Assembly (NCBI RefSeq): GCF_900100075.1
Contig: NZ_FNEG01000001.1
Location: 186,001 to 250,000 of the forward strand
Length of the DNA stretch: 64,000 bases
Origin: Chryseobacterium jejuense
GTDB lineage: Bacteria > Bacteroidota > Bacteroidia > Flavobacteriales > Weeksellaceae
Direction: 5' to 3'
Shown: piece by piece, positions 45,838-57,792 of the stretch
How positions within the stretch are numbered: the stretch's first letter is position 1
Layout: each line of letters opens with the position of its first letter
Program-made: the position numbers and the translations under genes
The notes under the pieces: generated by a model
Told to the model about the DNA's origin: nothing
Databases searched by the model: none
Seen by the model: the letters and a program-made list of their open reading frames with translations, nothing else

Positions 45838-46182
45838 ATGGCTTATAATATTGAACTGGCAGACAGGGTCCGTGAATGGCTGGCCCAAGTGAATGATAGT
45901 AAGATTGAAGAAAAGAAAATGTTCGGTGGACTGGCATTTCTGGTGAATGATAAAATGTGTGTCAATATCAGTCACGACAATCTAATGTGCCGTTATAACC
46001 CCGAAAAGGAAGAAGAAGTGGCGGAAAAAATTGGTTTTCTTCCCATGATTATGAGAGGAAAACAGCTAAAAGAATACTGTTATGTAGAACCCATCGGCTT
46101 TCAGAAACCTGAAGATTTTGAGTATTGGATGAAACTTTGTCTAGATTATAACAAAATAGCAAAGGCTTCGAAGAAGAAGTAA
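45838..46182 (+). CDS. TfoX N-terminal-domain protein
   Basis: A 114-residue single TfoX_N domain: KKMFGGLAFLVNDKMCVNI (about 27-45), RYNPEKEEEV, FEYWMKLCLDYN. Stand-alone TfoX_N proteins are widespread; a role in competence is not shown here as the C-terminal TfoX part is absent. Downstream, 46195-46275 has short direct repeats (GAGAGTAT; ATTACTC) and no gene. Confidence 0.88.
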   Translation: MAYNIELADRVREWLAQVNDSKIEEKKMFGGLAFLVNDKMCVNISHDNLMCRYNPEKEEEVAEKIGFLPMIMRGKQLKEYCYVEPIGFQKPEDFEYWMKLCLDYNKIAKASKKK

Positions 46183-46280
46183 GTTTGAGGGTGGGAGAGT
46201 ATGAGAGTATGAGAGTGGGCGACCACAGTTGTAGCTTCCCAGTATTCATTACTCATTACTCATTATTTATTGCTCATTAC

Positions 46281-47345
46281 TTATGACTTCCCGTATAATT
46301 GTTCTCTTATCTCAACCAGGATCTTGGTTGTTTTCTCCAGATCAGGTGATTCAGGAAGAAGGGAAACAGAATGATGATGCTCAATAGATTCAATAAGGTT
46401 TTCTGCTTTTTCCAAGACAGCCTCATAAGACCAGTTGCCGGATTTAATATCCAGTAATTCATCCCGGTTGTCTACCCGGATTTGTAGTAAATGATTCCTA
46501 AAGATCTGTTCGCATGACTGCAGCAAACGGATGGTGTACATCATATTTTTGCTGTCATAGTTTTGTCCATGCGTTTGGTTGACGTTGTATCGGTCTTCAT
46601 TGCGTTCTTCTACCCATTTCCAGTATTCCCTGTAATCTTTGCAGTAGGTGGAGTAGGCATCCAGATTACAGAAGAGGTAAGCTTCCGGTTTTTCATCTTT
46701 TGGAACAGAAGATACAGAAACCTGGTTGGCTTCTTCATATTGGATAATTCCCTTATAACCTAATGTCTGCGAATCATCATAGAATAAAGCAAACATTCCT
46801 TTCGTATGGTCAATAGCTGTCAATCCGCATTTTTCCTGAACTTTACCATTCTCCGAAAGCCATTTTTTCAGAGAAACAGAACCTTGACCGTCCAGAATAA
46901 AACAGAAATCAAGAATAGATTTTCTTTCTTTATCAATAGGATTTAAGATCTTCTTATTAAGACCTTTAGCCTTTTTAATCTGAGAAACTGCATACCCGGC
47001 AAAGGTATCTTTGCATAATTTGGAGAGAAAATCTTCTGATTTCAGCAGATCCATCAACGGATGTTTGTACAGAATACAATCCTCAGGACTTGCTAAAACC
47101 TCCAGAATATTAGGATTATTCTTTTGCAATAGTTCCACAAACCTCCCGATTTCATAATACGTAATATCATTCGTCTCATTGGAAATCTGTGGAATGTAGT
47201 TCAGCCCAAAGTAATCTTCCTTCGGCAGATAGTACACTCCACGGATATCCGTATCCGAAGTTTCAGTGGCCAGCCCGAAAGCGCGGCTTCCGGAGATGGC
47301 TTCGAAGAGGAGAAGGGTTTTATTTTTGAGGTCTTGGATGGTCAT
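46281..47345 (-). CDS. RlaP-type pol-beta nucleotidyltransferase (RNA repair)
   Basis: A 354-residue predicted nucleotidyltransferase (PF10127 type). The catalytic start is SGSRAFGLATETSDTDIRGVYY at about 18-39: GS plus the D-x-D pair. The family was named RlaP for RNA-ligase-associated polymerase-beta fold enzymes and tends to occur with RtcB, as here (rtcB is 6 kb away). It likely adds nucleotides to a broken RNA end. A related gene lies 12 bases upstream, in tandem. Confidence 0.85.
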   Translation of the reverse strand: MTIQDLKNKTLLLFEAISGSRAFGLATETSDTDIRGVYYLPKEDYFGLNYIPQISNETNDITYYEIGRFVELLQKNNPNILEVLASPEDCILYKHPLMDLLKSEDFLSKLCKDTFAGYAVSQIKKAKGLNKKILNPIDKERKSILDFCFILDGQGSVSLKKWLSENGKVQEKCGLTAIDHTKGMFALFYDDSQTLGYKGIIQYEEANQVSVSSVPKDEKPEAYLFCNLDAYSTYCKDYREYWKWVEERNEDRYNVNQTHGQNYDSKNMMYTIRLLQSCEQIFRNHLLQIRVDNRDELLDIKSGNWSYEAVLEKAENLIESIEHHHSVSLLPESPDLEKTTKILVEIREQLYGKS

Positions 47346-47357
47346 AATTATTTATTT

Positions 47358-49425
<2,068 letters not shown>

Positions 49426-50208
49426 ATGAAGACCCTAAAGAATGAACTGATCTATTTTGCAACGGCACTGATGTTCTTCACCAGAATTCCAGTCCCGTTC
49501 ACTATTCCGTATTCCGGAGAGATCATGAATAAATCTCAGAAATACTTTGCATGGGTAGGTCTTTTGGTAGGATTGATGAATGCAGGGATTTTATACCTTT
49601 CTGCTCAGCTTTTTAATCTGGAAATAGGAATTGTTTTGATGATGATTAGCAGCGTTCTTCTGACCGGAGCATTTCATGAGGATGGTTTTACAGATATGTG
49701 CGATAGTTTCGGTGGCGGATATGGAAAAGAGAAGATCCTCACCATCATGAAAGACAGCAGAGTAGGAGCTTATGGAACTATTGGAATAATTTTATTGTTT
49801 GCTTTAAAATTTCTTAGTATTCAGGCTTTGGGAACTGTTGATCTGATGAAAACTCTGGGAATTATTATCCTGGCACACACTTCAAGCCGATTTATTTCCG
49901 GAACCATGATCTATACCCATCAGTATGTGACAGATATTGACGTTAGCAAATCAAAACCTTTAGCGAATAAACCTTTGGATGGAATGGCTTTACTGGTTGG
50001 ATTTATCAGTGTTTTGCTTTCCTTTTCCTTAATTCCAGACTGGCGGTTGCTGCTGGCTTTTGCATTGGCTTATTTAGGGAAGATCTGCATGGGCTGGTAT
50101 TTTAAAAAACATATCGGCGGCTATACCGGAGACTGTCTGGGAGCTGTACAACAGGTGACTGAAGTGTTGTTTTACTTAGGAACCATGATCGTATGGAAAT
50201 TCATCTGA
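49426..50208 (+). CDS. cobS: Adenosylcobinamide-GDP ribazoletransferase
   Basis: A 260-residue membrane enzyme with six to seven helices. FFTRIPVP near the start, HEDGFTDMCDSFGGGYGKEKIL (about 85-106) is the conserved DG..D.D motif, and GGYTGDCLGAVQQVTE near 225 the second. It joins adenosylcobinamide-GDP and alpha-ribazole (phosphate) in the last steps of B12 assembly. It abuts cobT and overlaps cobC by 16 bases. Confidence 0.96.
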   Translation: MKTLKNELIYFATALMFFTRIPVPFTIPYSGEIMNKSQKYFAWVGLLVGLMNAGILYLSAQLFNLEIGIVLMMISSVLLTGAFHEDGFTDMCDSFGGGYGKEKILTIMKDSRVGAYGTIGIILLFALKFLSIQALGTVDLMKTLGIIILAHTSSRFISGTMIYTHQYVTDIDVSKSKPLANKPLDGMALLVGFISVLLSFSLIPDWRLLLAFALAYLGKICMGWYFKKHIGGYTGDCLGAVQQVTEVLFYLGTMIVWKFI

Positions 50209-50747
50209 TCCGTCATACCGCTGTAGATAATCCAGGAAATCTATGTTATGGATTTGCCGAAATACCCTTACGAAAGGAATATCCGGACGATTTTAAAAGC
50301 TTAAATCTGGATAACGATTTTGACTTAGTGATTTCAAGTCCGGCACAACGTTGTTGTCTTTTGGCAGAGCATTTTAAGTTGAATTATTCAACAGATGAAA
50401 GACTTCGTGAGATGAATTTCGGAAACTGGGAGCTGGAGAAATGGACGGAAATTCCGGAGGAAGAAATCAATCCGTGGTATAAAGATTTTATCCATGTTAA
50501 AGCTTCAGGCGGAGAAAACCTCCTTGAAATGCAAACCCGCGTCCTTAGTTTTTGGAATGAATTGGTTATTAAAAAAGACAGAGAAAAAATTCTGATTATC
50601 GCCCACGCTGGCGTAATTCGTCTGATTCTGCAGCAAATACTGCAGTTTCCGCTAGAAAATATGTTCAATATTCAGATTGATTACGGTAAGAAAGTGATTG
50701 TTGAGGGTAAAGAGGGGTATTTTTCCATTAAAAAAATGAATGTATAA
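50193..50747 (+). CDS. cobC: Alpha-ribazole phosphatase, histidine phosphatase family
   Basis: A 184-residue phosphoglycerate-mutase-like enzyme. LIRHTAVDN at the start carries the phospho-accepting histidine, and IIAHAGVIR near 146-154 the second one. In this operon it removes phosphate from alpha-ribazole 5'-phosphate or adenosylcobalamin phosphate. The start overlaps the end of cobS by 16 bases, suggesting coupled translation. No cobU is visible in the window. Confidence 0.92.
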   Translation: MEIHLIRHTAVDNPGNLCYGFAEIPLRKEYPDDFKSLNLDNDFDLVISSPAQRCCLLAEHFKLNYSTDERLREMNFGNWELEKWTEIPEEEINPWYKDFIHVKASGGENLLEMQTRVLSFWNELVIKKDREKILIIAHAGVIRLILQQILQFPLENMFNIQIDYGKKVIVEGKEGYFSIKKMNV

Positions 50748-50754
50748 CAGACAT

Positions 50755-50848
50755 TTGATTTTAAAATAAATCTGCGTTATCCGCAAAATCTGCGAGAGAT
50801 AAAACAAGCAGCTAAAATAAAAGCGCTATTCAAAATTTTTGAACAGCG
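50755..50848. terminator. Repeat fragment and bidirectional terminator
   Basis: GCGCT-A-TTCAAAA/TTTTTGAA-C-AGCGC at 50822-50848 with T run on the plus side serves cobC and the converging gene. Just before it, AATCTGCGTTATCCGCAAAATCTGCGAGAGAT resembles internal parts of the large palindromic elements. Confidence 0.75.
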
Positions 50849-50853
50849 CATTT

Positions 50854-52617
50854 TTATTTAAATACTTTTATAAAGCTATCTTTTTCTAGACTCTCCAAAG
50901 AGAAATCGAAATCAGCTTCTGCTTTTTCTGTTGTAATCTCTGCTCCAAGCTCTTTGATAAGCTCATTGAAGGACATCGCTTCATACCATTGCTGATACAA
51001 CGCACTGGTTGCCATCGCAGATACTTCCGTATTTCCTGAAACATGAGAATGACCCGCTCCGAAATTCAATAGTACGAAACATTGTTTTTCGTTTTTTGGC
51101 AGCAGCATTCCCAGGATCATTTGCTTCTGAACAGAATTACATCTGGCTTCGGCAAAGAGTTGGTTAGGATTCATCATATAATCATAGGAAATATTGTCTC
51201 CTTTTCCGATCACGATTTTATATCCACAGTTGGCATCTCCGCTGAAAACGTTGTTCATAACAAGTGTTGGAGTACTCAGTCCTTTATTAGCGTATAGATA
51301 TTCAACAGCACCGTTAGGAGCAGAAGTCATATCTCCGGAATACATTAATTGTCCTTCAGCGTAATTATAAGCGGTATTCCAACCTATTTTTCCGGCTATA
51401 TTCAATCCGGAAAGGTCAAGGTCACGAGCTCCCCATTGATCTTCCCAATAGATACCAACGGCTAATCTATCTCCGTAAAAACGGGTTCCGGTAGGAATAT
51501 TTCCAACAAACATTTTTTCAGAAGTTGGGAGTGCAAATTCTATATTTTCAGGGAAATAGAATTTCTTTCCGGAAATATTTTCATACTTCAGTTTCAGAAA
51601 ATCTAAAATAAATTCATAGTTGAATTGATTCACATAAGTTTCCTTCCCCTTTTTAACCCATGATTTTCCGTTTCTGACTCTATACACAAAAGTATCCTGA
51701 CCATACATTCTTGAGTAACATGCTGACAATGCTTTAAATAATGCAAACGGTGTCGCATTTTCCAGCCAATGCCAATCGCTGTTTTCCAGCAAAGTATTGG
51801 TCGCATCATTCAGTGGGTTCGAAATTAATGGCTTATGATGTACTTTAGACAGCTTCGAAATTTTATTAATTGCTTTCGGAGCTCTGTTTTTATAAGCTAG
51901 GAATAACGGCTTAAATCTGTTGAAAATTTCTGCCAATTTTTCCATCCCAAAACTTTCGAACAGATAAGTTGGGTTGAATTTACTCTGCTTAATTAAACCG
52001 ATCAATTCATCATTTTTGATTAAAAGCGTTGTCTGGGTTGTCTTATAAATCACATAACGGAAAAACTCAACAGGATTTTCAGGATAAATGTCATATAGGT
52101 CAGCTATTTTTATAATGGCTTCCTTATTTCTGATATTTTCCTTTCCTGTAAAATCATATTCCAGTTCTGTATGCAGAATATACAGCAAATCATCAATCGT
52201 TTCTTCTTTCAAAGCAATTCCGGATTTCAACAGAGAAAGACATTTTTCCTGCATTTCTTCTATGGTATAAGCCTTTATTACTTTAAAAATCAGTTTCGTA
52301 TCAGGAACATTCAATATTTCTGTAGGAATGTAAATTTCATTTTGAAAATTACTTCCATAGGTTGAAATATAATGTTGAATCTGTTCAAAAAACAAATCAA
52401 TTCTGGAAGTGTTCTTTATTTTCTCCCAAGATTTATGGAACGTTTTATTCAAATCATTTCCGTTCAGCTTTTCTTTTGAATAATAGGAGATGATTTCTTT
52501 TTTGGCCCAAACTGCATGAGGTTCAATAATAAAACCGTCATGAGAAATAAATGGCTCTGCATTGGATTCCTTAGTCAGTACAGCATTGAATAATTGTAGT
52601 GTTTTCATTGTTTTCAT
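50854..52617 (-). CDS. Unknown ~590-residue protein beside rtcB
   Basis: The ATG at 52617 gives 587 residues; ATGs at 52608 and 52647 are also possible. No signal peptide. The first ~330 residues are helical, like a repeat solenoid. Then comes NATPFALFKALSACYSRMYG...RNGKSW, and the last ~200 residues are beta-rich (WGARDLDLSG, YSGDMTSAPNGAVEYLYA, NCGYKIVIGKG, FVLLNFGAGHSHVSG), faintly like TerD-type calcium-stress folds. The helical solenoid part recalls Ro60/TROVE proteins, but no vWA DxSxS motif is seen. The tRNA-like RNA and rtcB lie directly upstream on the same strand, so it may bind that RNA. Family not recognised. Confidence 0.7.
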   Translation of the reverse strand: MKTMKTLQLFNAVLTKESNAEPFISHDGFIIEPHAVWAKKEIISYYSKEKLNGNDLNKTFHKSWEKIKNTSRIDLFFEQIQHYISTYGSNFQNEIYIPTEILNVPDTKLIFKVIKAYTIEEMQEKCLSLLKSGIALKEETIDDLLYILHTELEYDFTGKENIRNKEAIIKIADLYDIYPENPVEFFRYVIYKTTQTTLLIKNDELIGLIKQSKFNPTYLFESFGMEKLAEIFNRFKPLFLAYKNRAPKAINKISKLSKVHHKPLISNPLNDATNTLLENSDWHWLENATPFALFKALSACYSRMYGQDTFVYRVRNGKSWVKKGKETYVNQFNYEFILDFLKLKYENISGKKFYFPENIEFALPTSEKMFVGNIPTGTRFYGDRLAVGIYWEDQWGARDLDLSGLNIAGKIGWNTAYNYAEGQLMYSGDMTSAPNGAVEYLYANKGLSTPTLVMNNVFSGDANCGYKIVIGKGDNISYDYMMNPNQLFAEARCNSVQKQMILGMLLPKNEKQCFVLLNFGAGHSHVSGNTEVSAMATSALYQQWYEAMSFNELIKELGAEITTEKAEADFDFSLESLEKDSFIKVFK

Positions 52618-52662
52618 TTTAAAAAAATAAGTGAGGAGTAGGTTCATTAAAAGTGAAGTGTT

Positions 52663-52795
52663 ATAGGAACTCCTTTTACCTATAGTTTTATAAAGCGGGG
52701 AGTATTTTATCCAAAAAATATAGGAACTCCCTTAGCCTTATGATTGGTGAAAAGGCGGAAAGTATTTCTAACATATAGGAACTTTCTTTGCCTTA
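52663..52795 (-). repeat. Tandem hairpin units matching the tRNA insert
   Basis: Three units lie between the tRNA-like gene and the 587-residue gene. On the plus strand each starts ATAGGAACT (52663, 52720, 52775); the fourth copy is inside the tRNA (52852). On the minus strand each full unit reads ACUUU/ACUCC...GCC-loop-GGC...AAAGU/GGAGU then UCCUAU. The outer stems differ but keep pairing: ACUCC/GGAGU, ACUUUC/GGGAGU (with G-U), ACUUU/AAAGU. The unit next to the tRNA is half-length. Their conservation suggests structured RNA. Confidence 0.7.
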
Positions 52796-52805
52796 AATTG
52801 TATTG

Positions 52806-52918
52806 AGGAGCAGACAGGACTCGAACCTGTGACCCACAAACCTGGTGATTCATAGGAACTTTATTTGCCTGAGGCGAAAAGTAGTCTTTGTTGCTCTAAC
52901 CATCTGAGCTACTGCCCC
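52806..52918 (-). ncRNA. tRNA-like RNA with a 46-nt anticodon loop
   Basis: The minus strand has every tRNA stem: acceptor GGGGCAG/CTGCTCC, D arm GCTC-AGATGGTTA-GAGC, anticodon stem ACAAA/TTTGT, variable loop GGGTC, T arm ACAGG-TTCGAGT-CCTGT. But the anticodon loop (52841-52886) is 46 nt, not 7. It contains a hairpin ACTTT..GCC-TCA-GGC..AAAGT plus TCCTATGAATCACCAGG. No U33 or clear anticodon remains; removing 39 nt would leave GACCAGG or GACTAGG. No CCA is encoded. It may be an intron-bearing tRNA or a tRNA mimic; rtcB lies 140 bases upstream. Confidence 0.85.
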
Positions 52919-52943
52919 TGCCGTTATGAAAAAAGTTTTCATG

Positions 52944-53024
52944 AACCTTACAGGCTTTTACACGTGCAAGGTTGGGTTATTAGTTTTTTTGACAACCTTA
53001 TAGGTTTCAAAAACCTATAAGGTT
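52944..53024 (-). other. Two hairpins between rtcB and the tRNA-like gene
   Basis: A perfect 14-bp stem AACCTTATAGGTTT/AAACCTATAAGGTT with a CAA loop at 52994-53024, and a looser AACCTT...AAGGTT pair at 52944-52973. Neither is followed by a T run on the minus strand, so they may be processing or structural elements of an rtcB-tRNA transcript rather than a terminator. Confidence 0.5.
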
Positions 53025-53060
53025 TAATTATCAAGTAAGGTTTAAATAGTAAATAAAGAA

Positions 53061-54596
<1,536 letters not shown>

Positions 54597-54604
54597 TTAC
54601 AACT

Positions 54605-54940
54605 ATGATATTATTAGAACAATTAAAGCATTTTCCTGAAACCGTTCAATTCAATGATGTGATTGCCTATATTGATGCAAACTACGATTTCACACCTACA
54701 GCTTTCAAAAACGGAAATACAAGAAATGAAGAAGGACAGAATAACGGTTCATGTAAAATATTCGGTTTTGCGTCCTACCATGGTTTAACCAAAGAAGAAA
54801 CACTTCCGCTTTTCGGAGAGTTTTACAGAGAAGATGTTCTTAAAAACCCTAACGGAATAGATCATCAGAATATCAGAAACTTTATGGAATTTGGATGGGA
54901 CGGATTGATCTTTGAAGGAAATCCGTTGAGAGAGAAATAG
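54605..54940 (+). CDS. HopJ-family protein
   Basis: A 111-residue single-domain protein of the HopJ type III effector family: YDFTPTAFKNG (about 28-38), GSCKIFGFASYHGLTKEETLPLFGEFYREDVL. Despite the name, homologues are common in non-pathogens with no type III system and are probably cytosolic with an unknown role. It is 22 bases upstream of the WYL regulator gene, likely one operon, divergent from rtcB. Confidence 0.88.
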   Translation: MILLEQLKHFPETVQFNDVIAYIDANYDFTPTAFKNGNTRNEEGQNNGSCKIFGFASYHGLTKEETLPLFGEFYREDVLKNPNGIDHQNIRNFMEFGWDGLIFEGNPLREK

Positions 54941-54962
54941 GTTGTAGACAAAAATAATAATC

Positions 54963-55991
54963 ATGTCATCCAATAAAAACGCTCTGATCCGTTATAAAAC
55001 ATTAGACAAGTGCCTCAAAAATAAATACCGGCAGTATACACTTGAAGATCTTATTGATGAGTGTTCCGAAGCTCTGTTTGAATTTGAGGGCAAAGAATCC
55101 TATGTAAGCAAAAGAACTATTCAGCTGGATCTTCAGAATATGCGAAGTGAAAAGTTCGGATATGAAGCTCCCATTGAGGTTTACGAAAGAAAATATTATC
55201 GGTACAGCGATCCGGAATACAGCATTCATAATATTTCTGTGAATGAAAGCGATCTGAAGGCGATGAATAATGCGGTTCAGATCCTGAAACAGTTTAAAGA
55301 CTTTTCAATGTTCAAAGAAATGAATGGGGTGATCCAGAAACTGGAGGATTCAATTCATTCTACCAGCCAGAAATCCGTTATTCATTTGGATAAAAATGAG
55401 CAGCTGAAAGGATTGGAACATATTGATATCCTCTATGAAAGTGTTCTCAATAAAAAGGTGCTGAAAATTTTATACAAAAGTTTCACCGCAAGAGAGTCCA
55501 GTGTGTATACCGTTCATCCGCAGTTGTTGAAGGAATATAACAACCGTTGGTTTCTGATCTGTCTTTACAAGCAGAAAATGTATAATCTGGCATTAGACAG
55601 GATGGAAAGTATTGAACTGGATGAAAAGACCTCCTATATTGATAAGAATCTGGATGGAGATGAGTATTTTAAAGATATTGTAGGGGTTACCGTTGCAGAA
55701 TCTATAGTTCCTAAGAACATCGTTTTCTTTGTAGATGCAGCGAATGCTCCTTATGTAAAAACAAAACCATTGCATAAAAGTCAGGAAATTGTAAGTGAAA
55801 CAGAAGAAGGAACTCTCTTTAAAATCTGTGTACAGATCAATTTTGAATTGGAAAGATTGTTACTGGGCTTTGGGGATTCTCTGATAGTACATAAACCTCA
55901 GAAATTAAGATTGAGGATGGAAGAGAAATTCAAAGCAGGAAGTAAAAATTATCAGGAACTTGAAACTCCTGAAAAAAGTAGTTTTATATAG
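54963..55991 (+). CDS. WYL-domain transcriptional regulator
   Basis: A 342-residue regulator. An N-terminal winged helix (about 1-75: TLEDLIDECSEALFEFEGKESYVSKRTIQLDLQNM), a linker, then a WYL domain (about 150-220: VLKILYKSFTARESSVYTVHPQLLKEYNNRWFLICL). WYL domains sense nucleic acids or nucleotides and often control defence and RNA-repair genes. Its position divergent from rtcB makes it a good candidate for their regulator. Confidence 0.92.
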   Translation: MSSNKNALIRYKTLDKCLKNKYRQYTLEDLIDECSEALFEFEGKESYVSKRTIQLDLQNMRSEKFGYEAPIEVYERKYYRYSDPEYSIHNISVNESDLKAMNNAVQILKQFKDFSMFKEMNGVIQKLEDSIHSTSQKSVIHLDKNEQLKGLEHIDILYESVLNKKVLKILYKSFTARESSVYTVHPQLLKEYNNRWFLICLYKQKMYNLALDRMESIELDEKTSYIDKNLDGDEYFKDIVGVTVAESIVPKNIVFFVDAANAPYVKTKPLHKSQEIVSETEEGTLFKICVQINFELERLLLGFGDSLIVHKPQKLRLRMEEKFKAGSKNYQELETPEKSSFI

Positions 55992-56109
55992 ATTTCATGG
56001 GCTATTTATGGATTTAATCTACTATTTGTATGTAAATTATAAATAGAAAATATATCCCTAATCTTTATATTGGCTTGGAAGTTGTAGTCATTAGGAACAA
56101 AATCACCCT

Positions 56110-56247
56110 ATGAAATCAAGAATATTTAAAGCACTTATTGCTATTATAGCTCCCATAGCGATTGAATATATCGTTAAAAAAATATCTGAGAAACTTGATA
56201 AAAAAGAAGATCAGAAAGAGAAAGAACCAAAGCAGATTACTGCTTAA
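56110..56247 (+). CDS. Small protein with one hydrophobic helix
   Basis: A 45-residue protein, MKSRIFKALIAIIAPIAIEYIVKKI then a lysine/glutamate-rich tail (KKEDQKEKEPKQITA). Hydrophobic residues 6-21 followed by a charged tail suggest a small membrane-associated protein. It has a strong terminator 35 bases downstream, which supports a real short transcript. Function unknown. Confidence 0.55.
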   Translation: MKSRIFKALIAIIAPIAIEYIVKKISEKLDKKEDQKEKEPKQITA

Positions 56248-56281
56248 ACGTAGAAGTAGTTTAAAATTTATAATTATTGAA

Positions 56282-56316
56282 AGAGACTGTCATTAGCGAT
56301 GGTCTCTTTTTTTTTG
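56282..56316 (+). terminator. Terminator of the small-protein gene
   Basis: GAGACTGTC-ATTAGC-GATGGTCTC followed by nine T. Confidence 0.85.
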
Positions 56317-56345
56317 GTGATGTAAGGCGTTGTAAGGATTAGGAA

Positions 56346-56396
56346 ACCACCCCGTCAAAAATTCTTTGAATTTTTGCCACCCCTCCGGAAGAGGGG
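56346..56396. repeat. REP-like double hairpin, copy 2
   Basis: CCACCCCGTC, then AAAAATTC-TTT-GAATTTTT, GCCA and CCCCTC-CGGAA-GAGGGG. The reverse complement matches 32290-32348 over about 39 bases plus the covarying second stem. The rest of 56397-56607 is AT-rich with no gene. Confidence 0.5.
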
Positions 56397-56607
56397 AATG
56401 TGCAGTCCTTCAACTGAAATATTTATTGTGAAATTCAATAAAATCGGAGATTTTCAAAAACTTAAGTGAACTTCTTAAACATTTAGTGATAACTTAAAAA
56501 TAACTTGAGTGTTAAAACTTTTATGCCTTTTGACTTCGTCGAAATAACATTCATCGACTAACAGGAGATAATCTTTGATTTGTGGTTAAAATAAACCTCA
56601 GGTTGAT

Positions 56608-57792
56608 TTATATAAAGTCATAGACCCCATTTTTCCATCCTAAAACCTTAGAAGAATCAGCCTTCAGCCAGTTTTTAAGGATTGTAGCGTATACTTTTCT
56701 GAAATCTTCAGTATAGATCAGATCACCTTCATTCAAATTCTGCAGATCAGGAAGACTGTTCAGTAAACCTTTCTTTTTAAGATTTCCACTGATGAAAAAC
56801 ATCTGGTTGGCTGTTCCGTGATCCGTCCCATTGCTGGCATTCTGAGCCACACGGCGCCCAAACTCAGAGAAAGTCATCAAAAGAATATTATTGAATAAGC
56901 CATCACTTTTCATATCCGCAACAAAGGATTTCACCGCTTCATTAATATCATCGAATAGTTTTTTCTGACGATCATTCTGGTTCACATGCGTATCAAAACT
57001 TCCAATTGAAACATAATACACCTGGGTATTGATATCTGATTTGATTAAGGAAGCTACTGTTTTAAAATCTTTTCCCAACTGAGAATTAGGGTAAGTCTGC
57101 TCTGTTTTTTTAGCTTTACTTTTCTCAAAAATATAGCCTGCATTATTAATCGTAGAGCCTAAAGTCTGATAAAGATAGGAAACCGTTTCATCGTCGTGAT
57201 GGTGGTCATAAAGTGATTTGAAATATTTCTCCTGACTGGTCTGATATAATCTTTTAGGATCTTTAAAGGCAAAAGCTTTGTTATTTTCTCCCTTCAAGGC
57301 AAGACTCAACATATCATCTACTTCCAGTGCTTGTGTGGGATGCTCACAACGGTAACATTCCTCATCCAGAAAACGGCCTAGCCATCCTGTATCCAGAAAT
57401 TCATCACTTTTGCTGGCGGATTGCCAGATGTCCATGCTTCGGAAATGAGACTTATCCGGATTGGGGTAACCTACATTGTTCATGACGGAAAGTTCTCCGT
57501 TATCAAAAAGCTCTTTAAAATAGGATAGGGAAGGATTAATTCCAGCTTCATCCGTAAGAGATAAAGAATCCTGAACTGCAAGCGTTTTTCTTTCCCTGAA
57601 ATAAATATCATTTTTTGCAGGTATAATCGTATTTAAGCCATCATTTCCACCTGTAAACTGGAGGACTACCAGAATATTCTGATTGGGATTTAAAGCTTCA
57701 TCTAGCGTCATGGCCTTTAAAAAGTTAGGCATTAAGAGGGAAGCTGTGGCCAGTGAACTTATTTTGAGGAATTCTCTTCTTTTGATTAACAT
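56608..57792 (-). CDS. DUF1501 protein, Tat-exported
   Basis: A 394-residue protein of the DUF1501 family (sulfatase/alkaline-phosphatase-like). The start MLIKRREFLKISSLATASLLMP is a twin-arginine signal. Then VVLQFTGGNDGLNTIIP (about 41-57), GYPNPDKSHFRSMDIW (about 106-121), and FSEFGRRVAQNASNGTDHG (about 313-331) mark the family. It lies 99 bases after a DUF1800 gene; the two families nearly always pair. Cellular role unknown. Confidence 0.93.
   Translation of the reverse strand: MLIKRREFLKISSLATASLLMPNFLKAMTLDEALNPNQNILVVLQFTGGNDGLNTIIPAKNDIYFRERKTLAVQDSLSLTDEAGINPSLSYFKELFDNGELSVMNNVGYPNPDKSHFRSMDIWQSASKSDEFLDTGWLGRFLDEECYRCEHPTQALEVDDMLSLALKGENNKAFAFKDPKRLYQTSQEKYFKSLYDHHHDDETVSYLYQTLGSTINNAGYIFEKSKAKKTEQTYPNSQLGKDFKTVASLIKSDINTQVYYVSIGSFDTHVNQNDRQKKLFDDINEAVKSFVADMKSDGLFNNILLMTFSEFGRRVAQNASNGTDHGTANQMFFISGNLKKKGLLNSLPDLQNLNEGDLIYTEDFRKVYATILKNWLKADSSKVLGWKNGVYDFI

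Noticed and set aside
46195..46275. Short direct repeats (GAGAGTAT, ATTACTC) as a functional element
   Set aside because: Simple low-complexity repeats between two gene ends; no structure or conservation argument.
50854..52617. Calling the unknown protein a TROVE/Ro60 protein
   Set aside because: No DxSxS metal site or other vWA motif can be seen; the resemblance is only helical character and context.
52640..52890. CRISPR array from the regular GGAACT repeats
   Set aside because: Only four units, repeats short and imperfect, parts between them are stem arms rather than unique spacers, one copy lies in a tRNA, and no cas genes are present.
52806..52918. Reading the tRNA-like gene as a tRNA with a simple sequencing insertion
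   Set aside because: The insert is one member of a tandem hairpin family next door with compensatory stem changes, so it is not a random artefact.
54605..54940. HopJ protein as evidence of a type III secretion system
   Set aside because: The family name is historical; no type III genes are present and homologues are widespread in free-living bacteria.
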